NCBI GenBank assembly: GCA_965240325.2
Contig: OZ251236.1
Location: 1,893,249 to 1,957,248 of the forward strand
Length of the DNA stretch: 64,000 nt
DNA from: Rebecca billardiae RCC1528
Lineage: Eukaryota; Haptophyta
Direction of reading: 5' to 3'
How positions within the stretch are numbered: position 1 is the stretch's first letter; every line of letters starts with the position of its first letter. Shown one piece after another: positions 47,106 to 59,100 of the stretch. The notes beneath the pieces are model-generated. The model did not search any database and had not been told where the DNA came from. It worked only from the letters and a program-made list of their open reading frames with translations. The position numbers and the translations under genes were made by a program.

Positions 47106-50100
47106 GTGGGACGTTTACGTGGGGCAACGGCCGACGTGGCCGGCCGCAGTGACCCCGGGGCGAGCCGCAACCGCGAGGGCAGGCCCAACTAACGGCGTGG
47201 TGGGCCGCTACGGCGTGCGCGTCGCGGCTGGTTGGAGCCGCGGTTGCGTGTGCCGAGCCAGTCAGTCAGTGGCACACGGCGAGCCGAGCTGGTGCGGTGG
47301 CCCTCAGCGAAGGCCCAAGAGCCGTTACGTGGGGCATCTGCCGTCGTGGCCGGCCGCAGTGACCCCCGGGCGAGCCGCAACCGCGAGGGCACGCCCAACT
47401 AACGGCGTGGTGGGCCGCTACATCGTGCGCGTCGCGGCTGGTTGGAGCCGCGGTTGCGTGTGCCGAGCCAGTCAGTGGCACACGGCGAGCCGAGCTGGTG
47501 CGGTGGCCCTCAGCGACGGCCCAAGAGCCGTTACGTGGGGCATCTGCCGTCGTGGCCGGCCGCAGTGACCCCCGGGCGAGCCGCAACCGCGAGGGCAGGC
47601 CCAACTAACGGCGTGGTGGGCCGCTACGGCGTGCGCTTTGCGGCTGGTTGGAGCCGCGGTTGCGTGTGCCGAGCCAGTCAGTGGCACACGGCGAGCCGAG
47701 CTGGTGCGGTGGCCCTCAGCGAAGGCCCAAGAGCCATTACGTGGGGCATCTGCCGACGTGGCCGGCCGCAGTGACCCCCGGGCGAGCCGCAACCGCGAGG
47801 GCAGGCCCAACTAACGGCGTGGTGGGCCGCTACGGCGTGCGCTTTGCGGCTGGTTGGAGCCGCGGTTGCGTGTGCTGAGCCAGTCAGTGGCACACGGCGA
47901 GCCGAGCTGGTGCGGTCTCCCTTAGCGACGGCCCAAGAGCCATTACGTGGGGCAACGGCCGACGTGGCCGGCCGCAGTGACCCCCGGGCGAGCCGCAACC
48001 GCGAGGGCAGGCCCAACTAACGGCGTGGTGGGCCGCTACATCGTGCGCGTCGCGGCTGGTTGGAGCCGCGGTAGTTGCCGAGCCGGTAGCGCACACGGCG
48101 GGCCGAGCTGGTGCGGTCTCCCTTAGCGACGGCCCAAGACCCATTACGTGGGGCAACGGCCGACGTGGCCGGCCGCAGTGACCCCCGGGCGAGCCGCAAC
48201 CGCGAGGGCAGGCCCAACTAACGGCGTGGTGGGCCGCTACGGCGTGCGCTTTGCGGCTGGTTGGAGCCGCGGTTGCGTGTGCCGAGCCAGTCAGTGGCAC
48301 ACGGCGAGCCGAGCTGGTGCGGTGGCCCTCAGCGAAGGCCCAAGAGCCGTTACGTGGGGCATCTGCCGACGTGGCCGGCCGCAGTGACCCCCGGGCGAGC
48401 CGCAACCGCGAGGGCACGCCCAACTAACGGCGTGGTGGGCCGCTACATCGTGCGCGTCGCGGCTGGTTGGAGCCGCGGTTGCGTGTGCCGAGCCAGTCAG
48501 TGGCACACGGCGAGCCGAGCTGGTGCGGTGGCCCTCAGCGAAGGCCCAAGAGCCGTTACGTGGGGCATCTGCCGTCGTGGCCGGCCGCAGTGACCCCCGG
48601 GCGAGCCGCAACCGCGAGGGCAGGCCCAACTAACGGCGTGGTGGGCCGCTACGGCGTGCGCTTTGCGGCTGGTTGGAGCCGCGGTTGCGTGTGCTGAGCC
48701 AGTCAGTGGCACACGGCGAGCCGAGCTGGTGCGGTCTCCCTTAGCGACGGCCCAAGAGCCATTACGTGGGGCAACGGCCGACGTGGCCGGCCGCAGTGAC
48801 CCCCGGGCGAGCCGCAACCGCGAGGGCAGGCCCAACTAACGGCGTGGTGGGCCGCTACGGCGTGCGCGTCGCGGCTGGTTGGAGCCGCGGTTGCGTGTGC
48901 TGAGCCAGTCAGTGGCACACGGCGAGCCGAGCTGGTGCGGTGGCCCTCAGCGAAGGCCCAAGAGCCGTTACGTGGGGCATCTGCCGTCGTGGCCGGCCGC
49001 AGTGATCCCCGGGCGAGCCGCAACCGCGAGGGCACGCCCAACTAACGGCGTGGTGGCCCGCTACATCGTGCGCGTCGCGGCTGGTTGGAGCCGCGGTTGC
49101 GGGTGCCGAGCCAGTCAGTCAGTGGCACACGGCGAGCCGAGCTGGTGCGGTGGCCCTCAGCGAAGGCCCAAGAGCCGTTACGTGGGGCATCTGCCGTCGT
49201 GGCCGGCCGCAGTGACCCCGGGGCGAGCCGCAACCGCGAGGGCAGGCCCAACTAACGGCGTGGTGGGCCGCTACGGCGTGCGCTTTGCGGCTGGTTGGAG
49301 CCGCGCCCGCGGCCGCCGAGCCGGTAGCGCACACGGCGGGCCGAGCTGGTGCGGTGGCCCTCAGCGACGGCCCAAGAGCCATTACGTGGGGCAACGGCCG
49401 ACGTGGCCGGCCGCAGTGACCCTCGGGCGAGCCGCAACCGCGAGGGCAGGCCCAACTAACGGCGTGGTGGGCCGCTACATCGTGCGCGTCGCGGCTGGTT
49501 GGAGCCGCGGTTGCGTGTGCTGAGCCAGTGAGTGGCACACGGCGAGCCGAGCTGGTGCGGTGGCCCTCAGCGAAGGCCCAAGAGCCGTTACGTGGGGCAT
49601 CTGCCGTCGTGGCCGGCCGCAGTGACCCCCGGGCGAGCCGCAACCGCGAGGGCAGGCCCAACTAACGGCGTGGTGGGCCGCTACGGCGTGCGCTTTGCGG
49701 CTGGTTGGAGCCGCGCCCGCGGCCGCCGAGCCGGTAGCGCACACGGCGGGCCGAGCTGGTGCGGTGGCCCTTAGCGACGGCCCAAGAGCCATTACGTGGG
49801 GCAACTGCCGACGTGGCCGGCCGCAGTGACCCTCGGGCGAGCCGCAACCGCGAGGGCAGGCCCAACTAACGGCGTGGTGGGCCGCTACATCGTGCGCGTC
49901 GCGGCTGGTTGGAGCCGCGGTTGCGTGTGCCGAGCCAGTCAGTCAGTGGCACACGGCGAGCCGAGCTGGTGCGGTGGCCCTCAGCGAAGGCCCAAGAGCC
50001 GTTACGTGGGGCATCTGCCGACGTGGCCGGCCGCAGTGACCCCCGGGCGAGCCGCAACCGCGAGGGCACGCCCAACTAACGGCGTGGTGGCCCGCTACAT

Positions 50101-53100
50101 CGTGCGCGTCGCGGCTGGTTGGAGCCGCGCCCGCTGCCGCCAAGCCGGTAGCGCACACGGCGAGCCGAGCTGGTGCGGTGGCCCTCAGCGAAGGCCCAAG
50201 AGCCGTTACGTGGGGCATCTGCCGTCGTGGCCGGCCGCAGTGACCCCCGGGCGAGCCGCAACCGCGAGGGCAGGCCCAACTAACGGCGTGGTGGGCCGCT
50301 ACATCGTGCGCGTCGCGGCTGGTTGGAGCCGCGGTTGCGGGTGCCGAGCCAGTCAGTCAGTGGCACACGGCGAGCCGAGCTGGTGCGGTGGCCCTCAGCG
50401 AAGGCCCAAGAGCCGTTACGTGGGGCATCTGCCGTCGTGGCCGGCCGCAGTGACCCCCGGGCGAGCCGCAACCGCGAGGGCAGGCCCAACTAACGGCGTG
50501 GTGGGCCGCTACATCGTGCGCGTCGCGGCTGGTTGGAGCCGCGGTTGCGTGTGCCGAGCTGGTGCGGTGGCCCTCAGCGAAGGCCCAAGAGCCGTTACGT
50601 GGGGCATCTGCCGTCGTGGCCGGCCGCAGTGATTCCCGGGCGAGCCGCAACCGCGAGGGCAGGCCCAATTACCGGCGTGGTGGGCCGCTACATCGTGCGC
50701 GTCGCGGCTGGTTGGAGCCGCGGTTGCGTGTGCCGAGCCAGTCAGTGGCACACGGCGAGCCGAGCTGGTGCGGTGGCCCTCAGCGAAGGCCCAAGAGCCG
50801 TTACGTGGGGCATCTGCCGTCGTGGCCGGCCGCAGTGACCCCCGGGCGAGCCGCAACCGCGAGGGCAGGCCCAACTAACTGCGTGGTGGGCCGCTACGGC
50901 GTGCGCTTTGCGGCTGGTTGGAGCCGCGCCCGCGGCCGCCGAGCCGGTAGCGCACACGGCGGGCCGAGCTGGTGCGGTCTCCCTTAGCGACGGCCCAAGA
51001 GCCATTACGTGGGGCATCTGCCGACGTGGCCGGCCGCAGTGACCCCCGGGCGAGCCGCAACCGCGAGGGCAGGCCCAACTAACGGCGTGGTGGGCCGCTA
51101 CGGCGTGCGCTTTGCGGCTGGTTGGAGCCGCGGTTGCGTGTGCCGAGCCAGTCAGTGGCACACGGCGAGCCGAGCTGGTGCGGTGGCCCTCAGCGAAGGC
51201 CCAAGAGCCATTACGTGGGGCATCTGCCGTCGTGGCCGGCCGCAGTGACCCCCGGGCGAGCCGCAACCGCGAGGGCAGGCCCAACTAACGGCGTGGTGGG
51301 CCGCTACATCGTGCGCGTCGCGGCTGGTTGGAGCCGCGGTTGCGTGTGCCGAGCCAGTCAGTGGCACACGGCGAGCCGAGCTGGTGCGGTGGCCCTCAGC
51401 GACGGCCCAAGAGCCGTTACGTGGGGCATCTGCCGTCGTGGCCGGCCGCAGTGACCCCCGGGCGAGCCGCAACCGCGAGGGCAGGCCCAACTAACGGCGT
51501 GGTGGGCCGCTACATCGTGCGCGTCGCGGCTGGTTGGAGCCGCGGTTGCGGGTGCCGAGCCAGTCAGTGGCACACGGCGAGCCGAGCTGGTGCGGTGGCC
51601 CTCAGCGACGGCCCAAGAGCCGTTACGTGGGGCATCTGCCGTCGTGGCCGGCCGCAGTGACCCCCGGGCGAGCCGCAACCGCGAGGGCAGGCCCAACTAA
51701 CGGCGTGGTGGGCCGCTACGGCGTGCGCTTTGCGGCTGGTTGGAGCCGCGGTTGCGTGTGCCGAGCCAGTCAGTGGCACACGGCGAGCCGAGCTGGTGCG
51801 GTGGCCCTCAGCGAAGGCCCAAGAGCCGTTACGTGGGGCATCTGCCGACGTGGCCGGCCGCAGTGACCCCCGGGCGAGCCGCAACCGCGAGGGCACGCCC
51901 AACTAACGGCGTGGTGGCCCGCTACATCGTGCGCGTCGCGGCTGGTTGGAGCCGCGCCCGCGGCCGCCGAGCCGGTAGCGCACACGGCGGGCCGAGCTGG
52001 TGCGGTGGCCCTCAGCGAAGGCCCAAGAGCCGTTACGTGGGGCATCTGCCGTCGTGGCCGGCCGCAGTGACCCCCGGGCGAGCCGCAACCGCGAGGGCAG
52101 GCCCAACTAACGGCGTGGTGGGCCGCTACATCGTGCGCGTCGCGGCTGGTTGGAGCCGCGGTTGCAGGTGCCGAGCCAGTCAGTCAGTGGCACACGGCGA
52201 GCCGAGCTGGTGCGGTGGCCCTCAGCGAAGGCCCAAGAGCCGTTACGTGGGGCATCTGCCGTCGTGGCCGGCCGCAGTGACCCTCGGGCGAGCCGCAACC
52301 GCGAGGGCAGGCCCAACTAACGGCGTGGTGGGCCGCTACATCGTGCGCGTCGCGGCTGGTTGGAGCCGCGGTAGTTGCCGAGCCGGTAGCACACACGGCG
52401 GGCCGAGCTGGTGCGGTCTCCCTTAGCGACGGCCCAAGACCCATTACGGGGGGCAACGGCCGACGTGGCCGGCCGCAGTCACCCCCGGGCGAGCCGCAAC
52501 CGCGAGGGCAGGCCCAACTAACGGCGTGGTGGGCCGCTACATCGTGCGCGTCGCGGCTGGTTGGAACCGCGCCCGCGTGTGCCGAGCCGGTAAATGGCAA
52601 ACGGCGGGCCGAGCTGGTGCGATGGCCCTCAGCGACGGCCCAAGAGCCATTACGTGGGGCATCTGCCGTCGTGGCCGGCCGCAGTGACCCCCGGGCGAGC
52701 CGCAACCGCGTGGGCACGCCCAACTATCGGCGTGGTGGGCCGCTACATCGTGCGCGTCGCGGCTGGTTGGAGCCGCGGTTGCGTGTGCCAGTCAGTCAGT
52801 GGCACACGGCGAGCCGAGCTGGTGCGGTCTCCCTCAGCGACGGCCCAAGACCCATTATGTGGGGCAACGGCCGACGTGGCCGGCCGCAGTGACCCCCGGG
52901 CGAGCCGCAACCGCGAGGGCAGGCCCAACTAACGGCGTGGTGGGCCGCTACATCGTGCGCGTCGCGGCTGGTTGGAGCCGCGGTTGCGGGTGCCGAGCCA
53001 GTCAGTCAGTGGCACACGGCGAGCCGAGCTGGTGCGGTGGCCCTCAGCGAAGGCCCAAGAGCCGTTACGTGGGGCATCTGCCGACGTGGCCGGCCGCAGT

Positions 53101-56100
53101 GACCCCCGGGCGAGCCGCAACCGCGAGGGCACGCCCAACTAACGGCGTGGTGGCCCGCTACATCGTGCGCGTCGCGGCTGGTTGGAGCCGCGGTTGCGGG
53201 TGCCGAGCCAGTCAGTCAGTGGCACACGGCGAGCCGAGCTGGTGCGGTGGCCCTCAGCGAAGGCCCAAGAGCCGTTACGTGGGGCATCTGCCGACGTGGC
53301 CGGCCGCAGTGACCCCCGGGCGAGCCGCAACCGCGAGGGCACGCCCAACTAACGGCGTGGTGGGCCGCTACATCGTGCGCGTCGCGGCTGGTTGGAGCCG
53401 CGGTTGCGTGTGCTGAGCCAGTGAGTGGCACACGGCGAGCCGAGCTGGTGCGGTGGCCCTCAGCGAAGGCCCAAGAGCCGTTACGTGGGGCATCTGCCGA
53501 CGTGGCCGGCCGCAGTGACCCCCGGGCGAGCCGCAACCGCGAGGGCAGGCCCAACTAACGGCGTGGTGGGCCGCTACATCGTGCGCGTCGCGGCTGGTTG
53601 GAGCCGCGGTTGCGGGTGCCGAGCCAGTCAGTCAGTGGCACACGGCGAGCCGAGCTGGTGCGGTGGCCCTCAGCGAAGGCCCAAGAGCCGTTACGTGGGG
53701 CATCTGCCGTCGTGGCCGGCCGCAGTGACCCCCGGGCGAGCCGCAACCGCGAGGGCAGGCCCAACTAACGGCGTGGTGGGCCGCTACATCGTGCGCGTCG
53801 CGGCTGGTTGGAGCCGCGGTTGCGTGTGCCGAGCTGGTGCGGTGGCCCTCAGCGAAGGCCCAAGAGCCGTTACGTGGGGCATCTGCCGTCGTGGCCGGCC
53901 GCAGTGACCCCCGGGCGAGCCGCAACCGCGAGGGCACGCCCAACTAACGGCGTGGTGGGCCGCTACATCGTGCGCGTCGCGGCTGGTTGGAGCCGCGGTT
54001 GCGTGTGCTGAGCCAGTGAGTGGCACACGGCGAGCCGAGCTGGTGCGGTGGCCCTCAGCGAAGGCCCAAGAGCCGTTACGTGGGGCATCTGCCGTCGTGG
54101 CCGGCCGCAGTGACCCCCGGGCGAGCCGCAACCGCGAGGGCAGGCCCAACTAACTGCGTGGTGGGCCGCTACGGCGTGCGCTTTGCGGCTGGTTGGAGCC
54201 GCGCCCGCGGCCGCCGAGCCGGTAGCGCACACGGCGGGCCGAGCTGGTGCGGTCTCCCTTAGCGACGGCCCAAGAGCCATTACGTGGGGCATCTGCCGAC
54301 GTGGCCGGCCGCAGTGACCCCCGGGCGAGCCGCAACCGCGAGGGCAGGCCCAACTAACGGCGTGGTGGGCCGCTACGGCGTGCGCTTTGCGGCTGGTTGG
54401 AGCCGCGGTTGCGTGTGCCGAGCCAGTCAGTGGCACACGGCGAGCCGAGCTGGTGCGGTGGCCCTCAGCGAAGGCCCAAGAGCCATTACGTGGGGCATCT
54501 GCCGTCGTGGCCGGCCGCAGTGACCCCCGGGCGAGCCGCAACCGCGAGGGCACGCCCAACTAACGGCGTGGTGGGCCGCTACATCGTGCGCGTGGCGGCT
54601 GGTTGGAGCCGCGGTTGCGTGTGCCGAGCCAGTCAGTGGCACACGGCGAGCCGAGCTGGTGCGGTGGCCCTCAGCGAAGGCCCAAGAGCCGTTACGTGGG
54701 GCATCTGCCGACGTGGCCGGCCGCAGTGACCCCCGGGCGAGCCGCAACCGCGAGGGCACGCCCAACTAACGGCGTGGTGGCCCGCTACATCGTGCGCGTC
54801 GCGGCTGGTTGGAGCCGCGCCCGCTGCCGCCAAGCCGGTAGCGCACACGGCGAGCCGAGCTGGTGCGGTGGCCCTCAGCGAAGGCCCAAGAGCCGTTACG
54901 TGGGGCATCTGCCGTCGTGGCCGGCCGCAGTGACCCCCGGGCGAGCCGCAACCGCGAGGGCAGGCCCAACTAACGGCGTGGTGGGCCGCTACATCGTGCG
55001 CGTCGCGGCTGGTTGGAGCCGCGGTTGCGGGTGCCGAGCCAGTCAGTCAGTGGCACACGGCGAGCCGAGCTGGTGCGGTGGCCCTCAGCGAAGGCCCAAG
55101 AGCCGTTACGTGGGGCATCTGCCGTCGTGGCCGGCCGCAGGGACCCCCGGGCGAGCCGCAACCGCGAGGGCAGGCCCAACTAACGGCGTGGTGGGCCGCT
55201 ACATCGTGCGCGTCGCGGCTGGTTGGAGCCGCGGTTGCGTGTGCCGAGCTGGTGCGGTGGCCCTCAGCGAAGGCCCAAGAGCCGTTACGTGGGGCATCTG
55301 CCGTCGTGGCCGGCCGCAGTGACCCCCGGGCGAGCCGCAACCGCGAGGGCAGGCCCAATTACCGGCGTGGTGGGCCGCTACATCGTGCGCGTCGCGGCTG
55401 GTTGGAGCCGCGGTTGCGTGTGCCGAGCCAGTCAGTGGCACACGGCGAGCCGAGCTGGTGCGGTGGCCCTCAGCGAAGGCCCAAGAGCCGTTACGTGGGG
55501 CATCTGCCGACGTGGCCGGCCGCAGTGACCCCCGGGCGAGCCGCAACCGCGAGGGCACGCCCAACTAACGGCGTGGTGGGCCGCTACATCGTGCGCGTCG
55601 CGGCTGGTTGGAGCCGCGGTTGCGTGTGCTGAGCCAGTGAGTGGCACACGGCGAGCCGAGCTGGTGCGGTGGCCCTCAGCGAAGGCCCAAGAGCCGTTAC
55701 GTGGGGCATCTGCCGTCGTGGCCGGCCGCAGTGACCCCCGGGCGAGCCGCAACCGCGAGGGCAGGCCCAACTAACGGCGTGGTGGGCCGCTACATCGTGC
55801 GCGTCGCGGCTGGTTGGAGCCGCGGTTGCAGGTGCCGAGCCAGTCAGTCAGTGGCACACGGCGAGCCGAGCTGGTGCGGTGGCCCTCAGCGAAGGCCCAA
55901 GAGCCGTTACGTGGGGCATCTGCCGTCGTGGCCGGCCGCAGTGACCCTCGGGCGAGCCGCAACCGCGAGGGCAGGCCCAACTAACGGCGTGGTGGGCCGC
56001 TACATCGTGCGCGTCGCGGCTGGTTGGAGCCGCGGTAGTTGCCGAGCCGGTAGCACACACGGCGGGCCGAGCTGGTGCGGTCTCCCTTAGCGACGGCCCA

Positions 56101-59100
56101 AGACCCATTACGGGGGGCAACGGCCGACGTGGCCGGCCGCAGTCACCCCCGGGCGAGCCGCAACCGCGAGGGCAGGCCCAACTAACGGCGTGGTGGGCCG
56201 CTACATCGTGCGCGTCGCGGCTGGTTGGAACCGCGCCCGCGTGTGCCGAGCCGGTAAATGGCAAACGGCGGGCCGAGCTGGTGCGATGGCCCTCAGCGAC
56301 GGCCCAAGAGCCATTACGTGGGGCATCTGCCGTCGTGGCCGGCCGCAGTGACCCCCGGGCGAGCCGCAACCGCGAGGGCACGCCCAACTAACGGCGTGGT
56401 GGGCCGCTACATCGTGCGCGTCGCGGCTGGTTGGAGCCGCGGTTGCGTGTGCCGAGCTGGTGCGGTGGCCCTCAGCGAAGGCCCAAGAGCCGTTACGTGG
56501 GGCATCTGCCGTCGTGGCCGGCCGCAGTGACCCCCGGGCGAGCCGCAACCGCGAGGGCACGCCCAACTAACGGCGTGGTGGGCCGCTACATCGTGCGCGT
56601 CGCGGCTGGTTGGAGCCGCGGTTGCGTGTGCTGAGCCAGTGAGTGGCACACGGCGAGCCGAGCTGGTGCGGTGGCCCTCAGCGAAGGCCCAAGAGCCGTT
56701 ACGTGGGGCATCTGCCGTCGTGGCCGGCCGCAGTGACCCCCGGGCGAGCCGCAACCGCGAGGGCAGGCCCAACTAACTGCGTGGTGGGCCGCTACGGCGT
56801 GCGCTTTGCGGCTGGTTGGAGCCGCGCCCGCGGCCGCCGAGCCGGTAGCGCACACGGCGGGCCGAGCTGGTGCGGTCTCCCTTAGCGACGGCCCAAGAGC
56901 CATTACGTGGGGCATCTGCCGACGTGGCCGGCCGCAGTGACCCCCGGGCGAGCCGCAACCGCGAGGGCAGGCCCAACTAACGGCGTGGTGGGCCGCTACG
57001 GCGTGCGCTTTGCGGCTGGTTGGAGCCGCGGTTGCGTGTGCCGAGCCAGTCAGTGGCACACGGCGAGCCGAGCTGGTGCGGTGGCCCTCAGCGAAGGCCC
57101 AAGAGCCATTACGTGGGGCATCTGCCGTCGTGGCCGGCCGCAGTGACCCCCGGGAGAGCCGCAACCGCGAGGGCAGGCCCAACTAACGGCGTGGTGGGCC
57201 GCTACATCGTGCGCGTCGCGGCTGGTTGGAGCCGCGGTTGCGTGTGCCGAGCCAGTCAGTGGCACACGGCGAGCCGAGCTGGTGCGGTGGCCCTCAGCGA
57301 AGGCCCAAGGGCCGTTACGTGGGGCATCTGCCGACGTGGCCGGCCGCAGTGACCCCCGGGCGAGCCGCAACCGCGAGGGCACGCCCAACTAACGGCGTGG
57401 TGGCCCGCTACATCGTGCGCGTCGCGGCTGGTTGGAGCCGCGCCCGCGGCCGCCGAGCCGGTAGCGCACACGGCGGGCCGAGCTGGTGCGGTCTCCCTTA
57501 GCGACGGCCCAAGAGCCATTACGTGGGGCAACGGCCGACGTGGCCGGGCGCAGTGACCCCCGGGCGAGCCGCAACCGCGAGGGCACGCCCAACTAACGGC
57601 GTGGTGGGCCGCTACATCGTGCGCGTCGCGGCTGGTTGGAGCCGCGGTTGCGTGTGCCGAGCCAGTCAGTGGCACACGGCGAGCCGAGCTGGTGCGGTGG
57701 CCCTCAGCGAAGGCCCAAGAGCCGTTACGTGGGGCATCTGCCGACGTGGCCGGCCGCAGTGACCCCCGGGCGAGCCGCAACCGCGAGGGCACGCCCAACT
57801 AACGGCGTGGTGGGCCGCTACATCGTGCGCGTCGCGGCTGGTTGGAGCCGCGGTTGCGTGTGCCGAGCCAGTCAGTGGCACACGGCGAGCCGAGCTGGTG
57901 CGGTGGCCCTCAGCGAAGGCCCAAGAGCCGTTACGTGGGGCATCTGCCGACGTGGCCGGCCGCAGTGACCCCCGGGCGAGCCGCAACCGCGAGGGCAGGC
58001 CCAACTAACGGCGTGGTGGGCCGCTACGGCGTGCGCTTTGCGGCTGGTTGGAGCCGCGGTTGCGTGTGCCGAGCCAGTCAGTGGCACACGGCGAGCCGAG
58101 CTGGTGCGGTGGCCCTCAGCGACGGCCCAAGAGCCGTTACGTGGGGCATCTGCCGTCGTGGCCGGCCGCAGTGACCCCCGGGCGAGCCGCAACCGCGAGG
58201 GCAGGCCCAACTAACGGCGTGGTGGGCCGCTACATCGTGCGCGTCGCGGCTGGTTGGAGCCGCGGTTGCGGGTGCCGAGCCAGTCAGTGGCACACGGCGA
58301 GCCGAGCTGGTGCGGTGGCCCTCAGCGACGGCCCAAGAGCCGTTACGTGGGGCATCTGCCGTCGTGGCCGGCCGCAGTGACCCCCGGGCGAGCCGCAACC
58401 GCGAGGGCAGGCCCAACTAACGGCGTGGTGGGCCGCTACGGCGTGCGCTTTGCGGCTGGTTGGAGCCGCGGTTGCGTGTGCCGAGCCAGTCAGTGGCACA
58501 CGGCGAGCCGAGCTGGTGCGGTGGCCCTCAGCGAAGGCCCAAGAGCCATTACGTGGGGCATCTGCCGACGTGGCCGGCCGCAGTGACCCCCGGGCGAGCC
58601 GCAACCGCGAGGGCAGGCCCAACTAACGGCGTGGTGGGCCGCTACGGCGTGCGCTTTGCGGCTGGTTGGAGCCGCGGTTGCGTGTGCTGAGCCAGTCAGT
58701 GGCACACGGCGAGCCGAGCTGGTGCGGTCTCCCTTAGCGACGGCCCAAGACCCATTACGTGGGGCAACGGCCGACGTGGCCGGCCGCAGTGACCCCCGGG
58801 CGAGCCGCAACCGCGAGGGCAGGCCCAACTAACGGCGTGGTGGGCCGCTACATCGTGCGCGTCGCGGCTGGTTGGAGCCGCGGTAGTTGCCGAGCCGGTA
58901 GCACACACGGCGGGCCGAGCTGGTGCGGTCTCCCTTAGCGACGGCCCAAGACCCATTACGTGGGGCAACGGCCGACGTGGCCGGCCGCAGTGACCCCCGG
59001 GCGAGCCGCAACCGCGAGGGCAGGCCCAACTAACGGCGTGGTGGGCTGCTACATCGTGCGCGTCGCGGCTGGTTGGAGCCGCGGTTGCGTGTGCCGAGCC

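Noticed and set aside
45028-47568. Frames up to 520 codons in the duplicated segment and first satellite units
   Set aside because: They run across the C36 tract (encoding poly-Pro) and into the satellite, and disagree between the two duplicate copies.
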